In this document: piece after piece, positions 37,697-47,152 of the stretch
Numbering within the stretch: position 1 is the first letter of the stretch
Layout of the letters: every line of letters starts with the position of its first letter
DNA from: Paracoccaceae bacterium
GTDB lineage: Bacteria > Pseudomonadota > Alphaproteobacteria > Rhodobacterales > Rhodobacteraceae
NCBI GenBank assembly: GCA_003605175.1
Contig: QWDA01000001.1
Span: 434,001 to 498,000, forward strand
Direction of reading: 5' to 3'
DNA length: 64,000 bases
Position numbers and translations under genes: made by a program
The notes under the pieces: generated by a model
Databases searched by the model: none
The model's input: the letters and a program-made list of their open reading frames with translations, nothing else
What the model was told of the DNA's origin: nothing

Positions 37697-39358
37697 TCAG
37701 GCCGCGAAACCCCATTTGTAATGGTGGTGCTCGAAGGAGACATGCATCTCCGCGCCGACGACCTCGGGGCGCATGTGGCGGAAGAGGGCGCGCCAGTAGG
37801 GCTGGATCGTCACGCCGTCCTCGCGGATCAGCGTTTCGAGCCTTGCCATCACCTCGCGGCGGCGGTCGGCATCGGCGATGGCGAGAGCGTCGCCCAGCGC
37901 CGCGTCGAATTCCGGGTTCGACCAGCCGAACTCGTTCCAGGGCTCGCCGGAGCGGTAGGCCAGCGCGAGGATCTGGACGCCGAGCGGGCGGTGGTTCCAG
38001 TTGGTGGTGGAGAAGGGGAAGGTGTTCCAGTTCTCCTGCATCAGCTCGGAAGGCAGGATCGTGCGGCGGACCGGGATGCCGGCATCGCGGAGCTGCGCGG
38101 CCACCGCGTCGGCGGTGTTGCGGCGCCAGTCGTCGTCGACCGAGAAGAGTTCGTGCTCGTAGTCGCGCATCCCCGCCTCGTCGAGCAAGCGGCGCGCCTC
38201 GTCGGGGTCGTATTCGGGCGGCGGGATCTCGGCATATTCCGGGTGGATCGGCGCGACATGGTGGTTCTCGGCCGGCGCGCCGCGATTGCCGTAGCCCAGT
38301 TCGAGGCAGATCGAATTGTCGACGGCAAGCTGCAGCGCCCGGCGGACGCGGACATCGGCGTAGGGCTTCAGGCCGCCGACCTCGGCGAGCTGGTTCGGGC
38401 GGACGACGACAGTGCCGGCGGTGACCACCTCGGACTTCTTCAAATCGAGCGTGTCGAGCACGTCGATGAAATCGCCGATCGACTCGTCGAGCATGTCCAC
38501 CTCGCCCGCTTCGATCGCGGCGAGCCAGGTGGCGGGGTCGGTGCCGTAGTCGAAATATTCGATCCGGTCGAGATAAGGGCCTCCATAGACGTCCGTGCCC
38601 CACCAGGCGTGGCCCTCGACCCGTTCGAGGGTGCAGCGAACGCCGGTCATGTGTTCGGCGATCCGGTAGGGCCCGGTGCCGATGCCGCCGGGGATATCGG
38701 CGGGGTCGAAGCTTTCATGGGTGATCGCGGCGGGGTAGTCGGACATGCCGGCGATCAGCGAGATGTCGGGGCGGGGGAGCGTCAGCCGCACCAGGAGCGG
38801 GTCGACCACTTCGATGGCGCCCTCGGCGGCCCGGCGGGTGCTCGGGTCGACCAACGTGGCGAAGCGGCCGGCCATGGAATTGCCGGGCAGGCTCCGGTCG
38901 CACCAGCCGGCGATGTTGCGGGCCACGTCCGCGGCGGTGAACGGGTCGCCATTGGTCCAGGTCACGCCGTCGCGGACATGCAGCAGATATTCGGTGGCGT
39001 CCTCCGAAATGTCCCAGCCCGAGAGCAGCATGCCGCGGAAGCTTCCGTCGGAATTGTACTCGACGAGGTATTCGTAGGTGCCGCGGGTCATGTTGCCGAT
39101 CTCGGACCAGTCCTGGAGCCGCGGTTCCTTGAGCGCGCGGACAAGGAGCTGGACCCGGAGCGTGCCGCCCTGGCGCCTTGCTTCCTGCGCCGCGGCGGGT
39201 TCCGTCGCGCCGATCAGCCCGTAGGCGGTGGAGGCGGTGAGGCCGAGCCCGGTGGCGCGGGCGAGGAACTCGCGGCGCGAGAGGCGGCCGGCACGGGCTT
39301 CGGCGGCGTAGAGACGCGCGGCGGGATGAAGGCGGGGCGGGCCGGCGGGGGATGACAT
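37697..39358 (-). CDS. ABC transporter substrate-binding protein, family 5 (peptide/nickel)
   Basis: A 553-aa periplasmic solute-binding protein of the DppA/OppA class. The N-terminus carries a Tat-like signal, LSRREFLARATGLGLTAS, ending near TEPAAAQEA. GGTLRVQLL, VRDGVTWTNGDPFTAADVARNI and the FGWSNPEFDAALGDAL block near the C-terminus are typical. Usually such genes are followed by dppB-F-type permease and ATPase genes; none are present, so it is an orphan here. ATG 39358 is chosen; ATG 39424 would add 22 residues. Ligand unknown. The divergent or co-directional AraC gene upstream could control it. Confidence 0.92.
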   Translation of the reverse strand: MSSPAGPPRLHPAARLYAAEARAGRLSRREFLARATGLGLTASTAYGLIGATEPAAAQEARRQGGTLRVQLLVRALKEPRLQDWSEIGNMTRGTYEYLVEYNSDGSFRGMLLSGWDISEDATEYLLHVRDGVTWTNGDPFTAADVARNIAGWCDRSLPGNSMAGRFATLVDPSTRRAAEGAIEVVDPLLVRLTLPRPDISLIAGMSDYPAAITHESFDPADIPGGIGTGPYRIAEHMTGVRCTLERVEGHAWWGTDVYGGPYLDRIEYFDYGTDPATWLAAIEAGEVDMLDESIGDFIDVLDTLDLKKSEVVTAGTVVVRPNQLAEVGGLKPYADVRVRRALQLAVDNSICLELGYGNRGAPAENHHVAPIHPEYAEIPPPEYDPDEARRLLDEAGMRDYEHELFSVDDDWRRNTADAVAAQLRDAGIPVRRTILPSELMQENWNTFPFSTTNWNHRPLGVQILALAYRSGEPWNEFGWSNPEFDAALGDALAIADADRRREVMARLETLIREDGVTIQPYWRALFRHMRPEVVGAEMHVSFEHHHYKWGFAA

Positions 39359-39446
39359 GATCGGTTCGGACGGCTGCTCGGGGGGCGTTTCCCCTATTCG
39401 GCACGGATCGGCACCGGGCGTCAATGACGCCCCGCCCCGGCGCCGA

Positions 39447-40244
39447 TCACGAATGGCGGCGGAACTCGGTGGGGCACTGGCCGCTCTCGTTCTGGAAGGC
39501 CCGGCTGAAATAGGCGGCAGAGGTGAACCCGAGGCGTGCGGCGATGTCCTTCACAGGGATCTCGCTTTCGGCGAGGAGGCGCCTTGCCTCGTCATGGATC
39601 CGGTCATTCAGGAGCCGGTGGGCGCTCTTGCCGCAGCTCACGCGGCAGGAGCGGCTGAGATGGGTGGGCGTGACGCCGAGTTTCTCGGCATAGCCGGCGA
39701 CGCCGAGGCCAGTGCGGAATTCGCGCTCCACGAGGGCGGCATAGGCCGCGGTCAGGCGCTGCGCGGCGGGGGCCTCGCCCAGTTTCTCGGCCTGGTCGGC
39801 ATGGCGGTCGAGCCAGACCGCGACGAGGCCGGCCCAGTGGCGCATGGCGCGGTTGGCGCCGGGGCGCATCTGGCCGGCCTCGCGGGCGAGCGCATCGACG
39901 AGGGCGGTGAGCTGCGTCTGCTCGAAGCCGTCGCGGATGCGCAGGTGCATGGGTTCGTCGGGAAGCTCGGCGGCGAGGGTTTCGGGGAAGAAGATCGCGG
40001 TGCCGAGGACCTGGCCGAGCATGGTGAAGCCGTGCATCGTGCCGCCGGGAATGAAGATCGCGTTATGCGGGCCGAAGCCGCGGGTTGCGCCGGCCACCGT
40101 GACCCGTCCCTGGCCGCGGGTGAACCACAGCAGAAGCGGACGGACATGGCTGCGCTGCGCTTCGGTGCGCCAGCGCCCGCCGGAGGCGAGACGCATCATG
40201 GTCTCGACGCGGAATTCCGCGTTCGGATCCCTCAGTTGTAGCAT
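39447..40244 (-). CDS. AraC family transcriptional regulator
   Basis: A 265-aa regulator with an N-terminal cupin-like sensor (about 20-110: LLLWFTRGQGRVTVAG, HNAIFIPGGTMHGF) and a C-terminal double helix-turn-helix (about 165-262: GVAGYAEKLGVTPTHLSRSCR, then IPVKDIAARLGFTSAAYFSRAFQ). The start is set at ATG 40244; an upstream ATG at 40307 is possible. It lies 88 bases upstream of the orphan solute-binding protein on the same strand. Effector unknown. Confidence 0.92.
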   Translation of the reverse strand: MLQLRDPNAEFRVETMMRLASGGRWRTEAQRSHVRPLLLWFTRGQGRVTVAGATRGFGPHNAIFIPGGTMHGFTMLGQVLGTAIFFPETLAAELPDEPMHLRIRDGFEQTQLTALVDALAREAGQMRPGANRAMRHWAGLVAVWLDRHADQAEKLGEAPAAQRLTAAYAALVEREFRTGLGVAGYAEKLGVTPTHLSRSCRVSCGKSAHRLLNDRIHDEARRLLAESEIPVKDIAARLGFTSAAYFSRAFQNESGQCPTEFRRHS

Positions 40245-40327
40245 GTTGCGATGCCCCCCGGCATTGCAGTCCCAGCCTGGCCCCGGAAGGCCCCCCGCCG
40301 TCACCATTCAGAAAACCCGCCGTCGCG

Positions 40328-41218
40328 TCAATGGCAGCGGTGCCAAGACCAGGCGCGCATTCGGGTGCGGAACCAGCTCCGCTGGCGCTTGGCGTATTGC
40401 CTTGTGAGCGTGGTGATTGCGGTTTCGAGACCGGCTTCGTCGAGGTCGCCGTCGAGATGGGCCATGAGCGGGGCGGCGCCGATGGCCTTGGCGGAGGGGA
40501 GCGTGGGGTACCAGCCGGGGCGGTTTGCGCGGGCCTCGTCGAGGAGGCCATGGTCACGCATCAGCCGGTATCGCTGGGCGATCCGGCGGGCGAGCCAGTC
40601 GCGGTCGGTTTCGAGCACGAGGGCCTGGGCTTCGGCCAGGGGGAGCAGGGGGGCGCCGGTTTCGCCATGCCAGTCGGCGAGGCCGCGGCCGGTAGTGGCC
40701 TGCACCTCCCAGGCGCGCTGGATGCGGACCGGGTTCTGCCGGTCGATACGGGCGAGCGTGGCAGGGTCGAGTTCGGCGAGAAGTGCGGCGGGGCCCTCGG
40801 TGGCGAGGCGGCTGTCGGCGGTCGCGCGGATTTCGGGCGGTGTGGGCGGGATATCGGCGAGGCCCCCGGTGAGCGCGGCGAAATAGAGGCCGGTGCCGCC
40901 GGTGACGATCGGCCGCTCCGGGCCGGCGAGCAGCGGTGCAATGTCGCGCAGCCAGTCGCCCACCGAATAGGCGCGGCTGCCCGGAACGTGACCGTAGAGC
41001 CGGTGCGGCGCGCGGGCCTCGTCCTCCGGCGTCGGCCGGGCGGTCAGGATGCGCCAGTCGGCGAAGACCTGGAGCGCGTCGGCATTTACCACGACACCGC
41101 CCTGTTCCTCGGCGATCCGCAGTGCGAGCGCCGATTTTCCCGACGCCGTGGGTCCCGCGATCAGCACTGGGCGCCCGGGATCGAGCCCGTCGAGAACCGC
41201 TTTCTGCCAGTCGTCCAA
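40328..41218 (-). CDS. miaA: tRNA dimethylallyltransferase (TTG start)
   Basis: A 296-aa enzyme that prenylates A37 of tRNAs reading UNN codons. P-loop GPTASGKSAL near residue 20, VVNADALQVFADWRILTARP (DSxQ-type, here DALQ), GTGLYFAALTGG near 97 and KAIGAAP near 245 are MiaA motifs. The start is taken at TTG 41218 with GAGG 7 bases upstream; there is no in-frame ATG close by. It is divergent from pyrH, 82 bases apart. Confidence 0.94.
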   Translation of the reverse strand: MDDWQKAVLDGLDPGRPVLIAGPTASGKSALALRIAEEQGGVVVNADALQVFADWRILTARPTPEDEARAPHRLYGHVPGSRAYSVGDWLRDIAPLLAGPERPIVTGGTGLYFAALTGGLADIPPTPPEIRATADSRLATEGPAALLAELDPATLARIDRQNPVRIQRAWEVQATTGRGLADWHGETGAPLLPLAEAQALVLETDRDWLARRIAQRYRLMRDHGLLDEARANRPGWYPTLPSAKAIGAAPLMAHLDGDLDEAGLETAITTLTRQYAKRQRSWFRTRMRAWSWHRCH

Positions 41219-41300
41219 TCCCCTGCCTCTTCGCCGTTGAACTGCCCCGCGTTTTCCGACATTTTCCGCCGCAACGCAAAAACAGGCAGGGGACCGCGCG

Positions 41301-42050
41301 ATGGAAGCGATACAAGAGCAGGATCCCGCCCCGGCCCAGACCATGAAATACAAGCGCGTGCTCCTGAAGATCTCGGGCGAGGCGTTGATGGGCGACCAGG
41401 GCTACGGCCTGCATCCGCCCACCGTGGAACGGATCGCCCGCGAGGTGAAATCGGTCCACGATCTCGGCGTCGAGATCTGCATGGTGATCGGCGGCGGCAA
41501 CATCTTCCGCGGCCTGCAGGGCTCGGCACAGGGGATGGAGCGGACCACGGCCGACTATATGGGGATGCTGGCGACCGTGATGAACGCGCTCGCGGTGCAG
41601 TCGGCGCTGGAGGGGCTCAATATCTACACCCGCGTGATCAGCGCGATCCGCATGGACGAAGTGGCGGAGCCCTATATCCGCCGGCGCGCGGTCCGGCACC
41701 TGGAAAAGGGGCGCGTATGCATCTTCGCCGCCGGAACCGGGAACCCCTATTTCACCACCGACACCGCCGCGACGCTGCGCGCCAACGAGATGGCGTGCCA
41801 GGCGATCTTCAAGGGCACCAAGGTGGACGGGGTCTATGACAAGGACCCGGTGAAATTCCCCGACGCGGTGCGCTACGACGATATCAGCTATGACGATGTC
41901 CTGAGGAAGAACCTCAAGGTGATGGACGCCTCGGCCATCGCGCTCGCCCGCGACAACGACCTGCCGATCATCGTGTTCTCGCTCGACGAGCCGGGCGGGT
42001 TCCGGGGGATTCTGGCGGGGCAGGGGATCTATACGATCGTGCACGGCTAG
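41301..42050 (+). CDS. pyrH: UMP kinase
   Basis: A 249-aa amino-acid-kinase-fold enzyme making UDP from [41 protein letters not shown] and YDKDPVKFP are diagnostic. The N-terminal 14 residues precede the usual start; the internal ATG 41343 (MKYKRVLL) is an alternative. It opens the pyrH-frr-uppS-cdsA-dxr-rseP-bamA region. Confidence 0.96.
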   Translation: MEAIQEQDPAPAQTMKYKRVLLKISGEALMGDQGYGLHPPTVERIAREVKSVHDLGVEICMVIGGGNIFRGLQGSAQGMERTTADYMGMLATVMNALAVQSALEGLNIYTRVISAIRMDEVAEPYIRRRAVRHLEKGRVCIFAAGTGNPYFTTDTAATLRANEMACQAIFKGTKVDGVYDKDPVKFPDAVRYDDISYDDVLRKNLKVMDASAIALARDNDLPIIVFSLDEPGGFRGILAGQGIYTIVHG

Positions 42051-42192
42051 GCCGCGTTTCGAGGGCGCCGCGCCTGCGCGCGCGGGCCACACTGACCGGG
42101 CGAAAGAAGCTGCGTTCTATACAATTCCTCGCACTTGCCGCTATAAGGCCCCAAAGCACTGACTTCGTTCCCGCCAAGAATAGGAAAAGACC

Positions 42193-42759
42193 GTGGCAGA
42201 CCAGGATTTCGACCTTGATATCGACGATCTCAAGCGGCGGATGGACGGTGCCATGACCGCGCTCCGGCACGAGTTCTCGACGCTCCGGACAGGGCGGGCC
42301 TCGGCCACGATGGTCGAGCCGATCATGGTCGATGCCTACGGACAGCTGACGCCGATTAACCAGGTCGGAACCGTGAACGTGCCAGAACCGCGCATGGTCA
42401 CGATCAACATCTGGGACAAGTCCATCGTGTCGAAGGCCGAAAAGGCGATCCGCGAGTCGGGGCTCGGCATCAATCCTGTCATAGACGGCACGATTATCCG
42501 GCTTCCGATCCCCGAACTGAACGAGGAGCGCCGGCGCGAGTTGACAAAGGTCGCCGCCTCCTATGCCGAGAGTGCGCGTGTCGCGATCCGCAACGTGCGC
42601 CGCGACGGCATGGATCAGCTCAAGAAGATGAAGGCCGAAGGGATGAGCGAAGACGATCACAAGATCTGGTCCGACGAAGTCCAGAGCCTCACCGACAGGG
42701 AGATTGCCGCCATCGACAAGGCGCTCGAGGCGAAACAGGAAGAAATCATGCAGGTCTGA
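42193..42759 (+). CDS. frr: Ribosome recycling factor (GTG start)
   Basis: A 188-aa RRF that splits post-termination ribosomes with [22 protein letters not shown] near residue 28, [16 protein letters not shown] and the C-terminal helical arm [11 protein letters not shown] are conserved. Start is GTG 42193. The 142 bases after pyrH probably hold its own promoter, for example near CTATAAGG at 42141. Confidence 0.97.
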   Translation: MADQDFDLDIDDLKRRMDGAMTALRHEFSTLRTGRASATMVEPIMVDAYGQLTPINQVGTVNVPEPRMVTINIWDKSIVSKAEKAIRESGLGINPVIDGTIIRLPIPELNEERRRELTKVAASYAESARVAIRNVRRDGMDQLKKMKAEGMSEDDHKIWSDEVQSLTDREIAAIDKALEAKQEEIMQV

Positions 42760-42793
42760 CCTGCCCCCGCCGGTTGTTTTTAAGGATTACCCC

Positions 42794-43525
42794 GTGAAAG
42801 ATATGCATTCCCCGCCGCCGCCTGCCGGCCCGAACCATGTGGCAATCATCATGGATGGCAACGGCCGCTGGGCGCAGCAGCGGGGACGTCCGCGCCTCTA
42901 TGGCCATCATGCCGGGGCGCGGCGGGTGCGCGAGATCGTCGAGGCCTGCCCGGATCTCGGCGTGAAGTATCTCACGGTCTTCGCCTTCTCGACCGAGAAC
43001 TGGAAGCGGACCCAGGCCGAGGTCTCGGGGCTGATGGCGCTCTTCAAGCGCTACATCACGCGCGAGGCGCAGACGCTGATCCGGAACGGGATCTGCGTGC
43101 GGTTCATCGGCGACCGGATGAAGCTCGACGAGACGCTGGTGCGGCTGATGGACGAGCTGGAGCTGATGACTGCGGACAACGACGTGGTCAATCTGACGAT
43201 CGCTCTGAACTATGGCGGCCGTGACGAGGTGGCGCGGGCGACGAAGCGGCTGGCGCGGGAAGTGGCGGCGGGCCGGATCGACCCCGAGACGGTCGATGCC
43301 GAGACGCTGGCACGGTTCCTCGATACCTATGTGCTGCCCGATCCGGACCTGGTGATCCGCACGAGCGGTGAGGCGCGGATCTCGAATTTCCTGCTCTGGC
43401 AATCGGCCTATTCGGAGTATGAATTCGTCGACACGCTTTGGCCGGACTTCACGCGCGACGAGTTTGCCAAGGTGGTCGGCCGTTTCGCCCGGCGCGAGCG
43501 GCGGTTCGGCGCGGTTCCCGGATGA
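42794..43525 (+). CDS. uppS: Undecaprenyl diphosphate synthase (GTG start)
   Basis: A 243-aa cis-prenyltransferase that makes the C55 carrier for peptidoglycan and LPS O-antigen. IIMDGNGRWAQQRGRPR holds the catalytic Asp; FAFSTENWKR, ALNYGGRDE and DPDLVIRTSGEARISNF are motifs II-V. GTG 42794 lies 7 bases after AAGGA; ATG 42803 would remove three residues. Its stop overlaps cdsA by ATGA. Confidence 0.96.
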   Translation: MKDMHSPPPPAGPNHVAIIMDGNGRWAQQRGRPRLYGHHAGARRVREIVEACPDLGVKYLTVFAFSTENWKRTQAEVSGLMALFKRYITREAQTLIRNGICVRFIGDRMKLDETLVRLMDELELMTADNDVVNLTIALNYGGRDEVARATKRLAREVAAGRIDPETVDAETLARFLDTYVLPDPDLVIRTSGEARISNFLLWQSAYSEYEFVDTLWPDFTRDEFAKVVGRFARRERRFGAVPG

Positions 43526-44310
43526 CACCTGCCTCCGGGCAATGGGACGACCTTCTGCCGAGAATTCTTTCCGGCGGCGCCCTGGCCGGGCTGGGCCTGG
43601 GTGCGGTGGCGCTCGGCGGGATCTTCTTTCATCTCTTCGTGGTGCTGTCCTGCGCGCTGATGGCCTGGGAACTGGCGCGGATGCTGGGGGCCGGGACCTG
43701 GTCGGTGCTGATCGCCCTGTTCTCCGGGCTGGCGCTACTTGCGGCGGTGGAAATCCCCGGCGGCTTTGCGCTGCCCCTGGTGCTGGCGCCGGCGATGATC
43801 GGGATCACGCGGCTCGACCGGCACCGGGTCGATTTCGCGATCTACCTGGTGGCAATCCAGATCGCGGGCTTCGGCCTGGTGGTCCTGCGCGACGAGTTCG
43901 GGTTCCTCTGGATGGCCTGGCTCGCGCTCGTGGTGATCGCGACGGATATTGGCGGGTACTTTGCGGGGCGGACGATCGGCGGGCCGAAGATCTGGCCGAA
44001 AGTGAGCCCGAAGAAGACCTGGTCGGGCACGGTGGCGGGCTGGATCGCGGCGGCGGCAATCTCTCTGCCGTTCGTGGCCCTGGGCGGCGGCTGGGGCATC
44101 CTCGGGGTCGGCGCCGCGATGTCGATGGCGAGCCAGTTGGGCGATGTGGCGGAAAGCGCGCTCAAGCGGCAATCGGGAGTGAAGGATTCGTCGAACCTGA
44201 TCCCCGGCCATGGCGGGCTTCTCGACCGGTTCGATTCGATGCTGGGCGCCTCGCTGTTCCTGCTTCTCGTGCGGCAGATCGTCGATTTCCCTCCCGTTTC
44301 GGGGCTCTGA
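43522..44310 (+). CDS. cdsA: Phosphatidate cytidylyltransferase
   Basis: A 262-aa multi-helix membrane enzyme making CDP-diacylglycerol from phosphatidate and CTP. The C-terminal signature, QLGDVAESALKRQSGVKDSS followed by IPGHGGLLDRFDS, is intact, and SPKKTWSGTVAG precedes it. Start ATG 43522 overlaps the uppS stop; the longer open frame to 43438 is not used. Confidence 0.95.
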   Translation: MTPASGQWDDLLPRILSGGALAGLGLGAVALGGIFFHLFVVLSCALMAWELARMLGAGTWSVLIALFSGLALLAAVEIPGGFALPLVLAPAMIGITRLDRHRVDFAIYLVAIQIAGFGLVVLRDEFGFLWMAWLALVVIATDIGGYFAGRTIGGPKIWPKVSPKKTWSGTVAGWIAAAAISLPFVALGGGWGILGVGAAMSMASQLGDVAESALKRQSGVKDSSNLIPGHGGLLDRFDSMLGASLFLLLVRQIVDFPPVSGL

Positions 44311-44313
44311 TCC

Positions 44314-45483
44314 ATGCGCCGCGTGACGATCCTAGGGGCCACGGGCTCGATCGGCTGCAATACGGTTTCGCTGATCGCCGAGGATCCGGGCACCTACGAG
44401 GTGGTCGCGCTCACCGGCGGGCGGAACGTGGCGCTGCTGGCGGAGCAGGCGCGGAAACTGGGTGTCGGACTGGCGGTGACGGCGCATGAGGAGTGCCATG
44501 ACGCGCTGAAATCGGCGCTCGCGGGCACCGGAATCGAGGTGGCGGCCGGGCCGGAGGCGCTGGTCGAGGCAGCGCAGCGGCCGGCGGACTGGACCATGTC
44601 GGCCATCGTCGGCGCGGCGGGGCTGGCGCCGGGGCTCGCGGCGCTTGCGCAGGGCGGGACGCTGGCGCTCGCCAACAAGGAGAGCCTGGTCTGTGCCGGG
44701 CCGCTCCTGATGGAGACGGCGCGCGCGGCAGGGGCTCGGATCCTGCCGGTGGACAGCGAACATTCGGGCGTGTTCCAGGCGCTCCAAGGCGAGGACGTGG
44801 CCGCCGTCGAGCGGGTGGTCATCACCGCTTCGGGCGGCGCGTTCCGCGACTGGCCCGTAGAGCGGCTGGCCATGGCGACGGTCGCCGAGGCATCGTCGCA
44901 TCCGAACTGGGCGATGGGGCAAAGGATCACCATCGATTCGGCGAGCCTGTTCAACAAGGCCCTGGAACTGATTGAGACACATCAATATTTCGGGATCTCG
45001 CCGGAGCGGATCGAGGCCGTGATCCACCCGGAATCACTGGTCCATGCGCTGGTGGGGTTCCGCGATGGCGGCATGATCGCGCATCTCGGGCCGCCGGACA
45101 TGCGCCACGCCATCGGCTATGCGCTGAACTGGCCCGAGCGGCGGGCCGTGGGGGTCGAACGGCTCGATCTCGCGAAGATCGGCAGCCTGACGTTCAGCGC
45201 GCCCGACGAGGGGCGCTATCCGGCGCTCCGGCTCGCGCGGGCGGTGATGGCGGCGGGCGGGCTCGCTGGCGCGGTGTTCAACGCGGCCAAGGAGCAGGCA
45301 CTCGACGGGTTCATCGCCGGGCAGATCGGCTTTCTCGACATGGCGTCAATCGTCGAGGACGTGCTTGCAAAGCTCGCCGGAGAAGGCCACATGGGCAGCA
45401 CGATCACCCTTGAGACCGTCATGGCGGCGGATGGCGCGGCGCGGCGTGCCGCTTCGGAACTCATCGACGAAAGGCAAGGCTGA
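44314..45483 (+). CDS. dxr: 1-deoxy-D-xylulose 5-phosphate reductoisomerase
   Basis: A 389-aa enzyme of the MEP isoprenoid pathway. NADPH-binding VTILGATGSIGCNTV at the N-terminus, LANKESLVCAG near 117, the catalytic loop ILPVDSEHSGVFQAL near 145, SGGAFRDWP, and HPNWAMGQRITIDSASLFNKALE-type metal/substrate block (about 192-214). It lies 3 bases after cdsA and is followed by rseP after 3 bases, so it is in the same operon. Confidence 0.97.
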   Translation: MRRVTILGATGSIGCNTVSLIAEDPGTYEVVALTGGRNVALLAEQARKLGVGLAVTAHEECHDALKSALAGTGIEVAAGPEALVEAAQRPADWTMSAIVGAAGLAPGLAALAQGGTLALANKESLVCAGPLLMETARAAGARILPVDSEHSGVFQALQGEDVAAVERVVITASGGAFRDWPVERLAMATVAEASSHPNWAMGQRITIDSASLFNKALELIETHQYFGISPERIEAVIHPESLVHALVGFRDGGMIAHLGPPDMRHAIGYALNWPERRAVGVERLDLAKIGSLTFSAPDEGRYPALRLARAVMAAGGLAGAVFNAAKEQALDGFIAGQIGFLDMASIVEDVLAKLAGEGHMGSTITLETVMAADGAARRAASELIDERQG

Positions 45484-45486
45484 CGC

Positions 45487-46824
45487 ATGGACCTGATCGG
45501 GCTGATCCCGTCCTTCGGAAATCTACTCTTCACCATTGCGGCCTTCGTCGTTGCGATCTCGGTGATCGTGGCGATCCACGAATACGGCCATTACATCGTC
45601 GGCCGCTGGTCGGGCATCCATGCCGAGGTGTTCTCGCTGGGCTTCGGGCCGGTGCTGGCGAGTCGGGTGGACCGGCGCGGCACCCGCTGGCAAATCGCGG
45701 CGCTGCCGGTCGGCGGCTATGTGAAGTTCCTGGGCGACGCGAACGCGGCCTCGGCGCCCGATGCGGCGCTGGTCTCGGGGCTGACGCCGGACGAGCGTCG
45801 GATGACCATGCAGGGCGCGCCGCTCTGGGCGCGGGCCGCCACGGTGGCGGCGGGGCCGGTGTTCAACTTCCTGTTTTCGATCGTGGTCTTCACGCTGGTG
45901 GTGTTCTGGCAAGGCATCGCGAAAGACCCGCTGACCGTGGAATCGATCCATTCGCTGCCGTTTTCGCCGATGGAGTTGGAGTCGGGCGACGAGATCGTCG
46001 CGATTGCCGGCGTCGCGCTTCCGGACCTCGAGGATCAGGGCGAATTCCTGGATTCCCTGCCGCACGAATCCTATCTCACCTATACCGTACGGCGTGACGG
46101 CGCGCTGATCGACCTCCGCGCGCCGCATCCGCGCACAACGCTGGTGGTGGGGATCTCACCGCAGTCGGCGGCGATGGATTCGGGGCTCGAGACCGGCGAC
46201 GTGGTGACCGAGATCGACGGGCGGCAGGTCGTTCTTTTCGACGATCTGCGCGACGTTGTGAGCGCGTCGGACGGCAAGGCGCTGCCCCTGGACGTCTGGC
46301 GGAACGGCGAATTCCTGAAGATGACGCTGACGCCGCGGCGCACCGATCTGCCGCTGGAGGATGGCGGCTTCGAGACGCGCTGGCTGATCGGGATCTCGGG
46401 AGGCGAGTTCTATGAGCGCGAGCGGGTGACGCCCGGTCTGCCACTGGCGCTGAAGCTTGGGGTGTATCAGACGGCGCGGGTGGCGGAATCGAGCCTCTCG
46501 GGGCTCTATCATGTGTTTGCCGGGGCGATCTCCGCCTGTACGATCACCGGGCCGGTGCGGATCGCGCAGGTTTCGGGCGAGGTCGCGAGCCAGGGAACGT
46601 TGGATTTCATCTGGCTGGTGGCGATGCTCTCGACCGCGATCGGGCTCATCAACCTGTTCCCGATCCCGGTTCTGGATGGCGGCCATCTGGTGTTCCATGC
46701 CTACGAGGCCGTGTTCGGCAGGCCGCCGGGGGACCGCGCCTTGCAGGTGCTGATGTCGGTCGGGCTTCTGGTGGTGCTGTCCTTCATGGTTTTCGCGCTG
46801 ACCAACGATTTCCTCTGCCCCTGA
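45487..46824 (+). CDS. rseP: Site-2 zinc metalloprotease RseP
   Basis: A 445-aa intramembrane protease. HEYGH (residues 31-35) is the HExxH zinc site and PIPVLDGGHL near 396 provides the third ligand (LDG motif). Two PDZ-like domains lie in the middle (about 125-210 and 215-290; AMDSGLETGDVVTEIDGRQV). Four transmembrane helices. In E. coli it cuts anti-sigma factor RseA and leftover signal peptides. Operon member after dxr; a 42-aa membrane ORF follows. Confidence 0.96.
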   Translation: MDLIGLIPSFGNLLFTIAAFVVAISVIVAIHEYGHYIVGRWSGIHAEVFSLGFGPVLASRVDRRGTRWQIAALPVGGYVKFLGDANAASAPDAALVSGLTPDERRMTMQGAPLWARAATVAAGPVFNFLFSIVVFTLVVFWQGIAKDPLTVESIHSLPFSPMELESGDEIVAIAGVALPDLEDQGEFLDSLPHESYLTYTVRRDGALIDLRAPHPRTTLVVGISPQSAAMDSGLETGDVVTEIDGRQVVLFDDLRDVVSASDGKALPLDVWRNGEFLKMTLTPRRTDLPLEDGGFETRWLIGISGGEFYERERVTPGLPLALKLGVYQTARVAESSLSGLYHVFAGAISACTITGPVRIAQVSGEVASQGTLDFIWLVAMLSTAIGLINLFPIPVLDGGHLVFHAYEAVFGRPPGDRALQVLMSVGLLVVLSFMVFALTNDFLCP

Positions 46825-46891
46825 GGCGCCCCAAATTCGCCTCAATCCAGCGCAATCCTGAGCCGAACCCGAGTTTGGAGCAGGTTGACCG

Positions 46892-47020
46892 ATGTACAGC
46901 AAGGCCCTGATGCCGAACGGTCTGGCCGTGATTTCGGACTTTTCCCGTGACCACTTGATCTTTCCCGTGATGATCGCGGTCGCGCTGTTTGCCGGTAGCT
47001 ATCTCCTGACCTTCCTCTGA
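46892..47020 (+). CDS. 42-aa small single-pass membrane protein
   Basis: ATG 46892 to TGA 47020. The N-terminal half is polar (MYSKALMPNGLAVISDFSRD) and residues 22-42 are a transmembrane helix rich in Ile, Val, Leu and Phe ending at the stop (AGSYLLTFL). GGAG lies 11 bases upstream. It is encoded between rseP and bamA and is immediately followed by an intrinsic terminator, so it would be the last product of the pyrH/uppS-rseP transcript. No family is recognised. Confidence 0.6.
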   Translation: MYSKALMPNGLAVISDFSRDHLIFPVMIAVALFAGSYLLTFL

Positions 47021-47042
47021 GCTGGTCGCCGAGCGCGGGATG

Positions 47043-47065
47043 CGGCGCCTTCGGGCGCCGTTTTT
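47043..47065 (+). terminator. Rho-independent terminator after the rseP-sORF unit
   Basis: CGGCGCC, loop TTCG, GGCGCCG, then TTTTT (47061-47065). A textbook intrinsic terminator separating the upstream operon from bamA. Confidence 0.9.
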
Positions 47066-47152
47066 CGTGCCCGTGGAGGGGTTAGTTTTTTGACATCCTC
47101 CGGCATTCCGACTAGGCGTTAGGCATACGAGGTTTATGCGGAACGGGCGGAA

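Noticed and set aside
47090-47118. Complete sigma-70 promoter for bamA
   Set aside because: TTGACA is present, but the sequence at the right spacing (TAGGCG) is a poor -10 box; only the -35 is credible.
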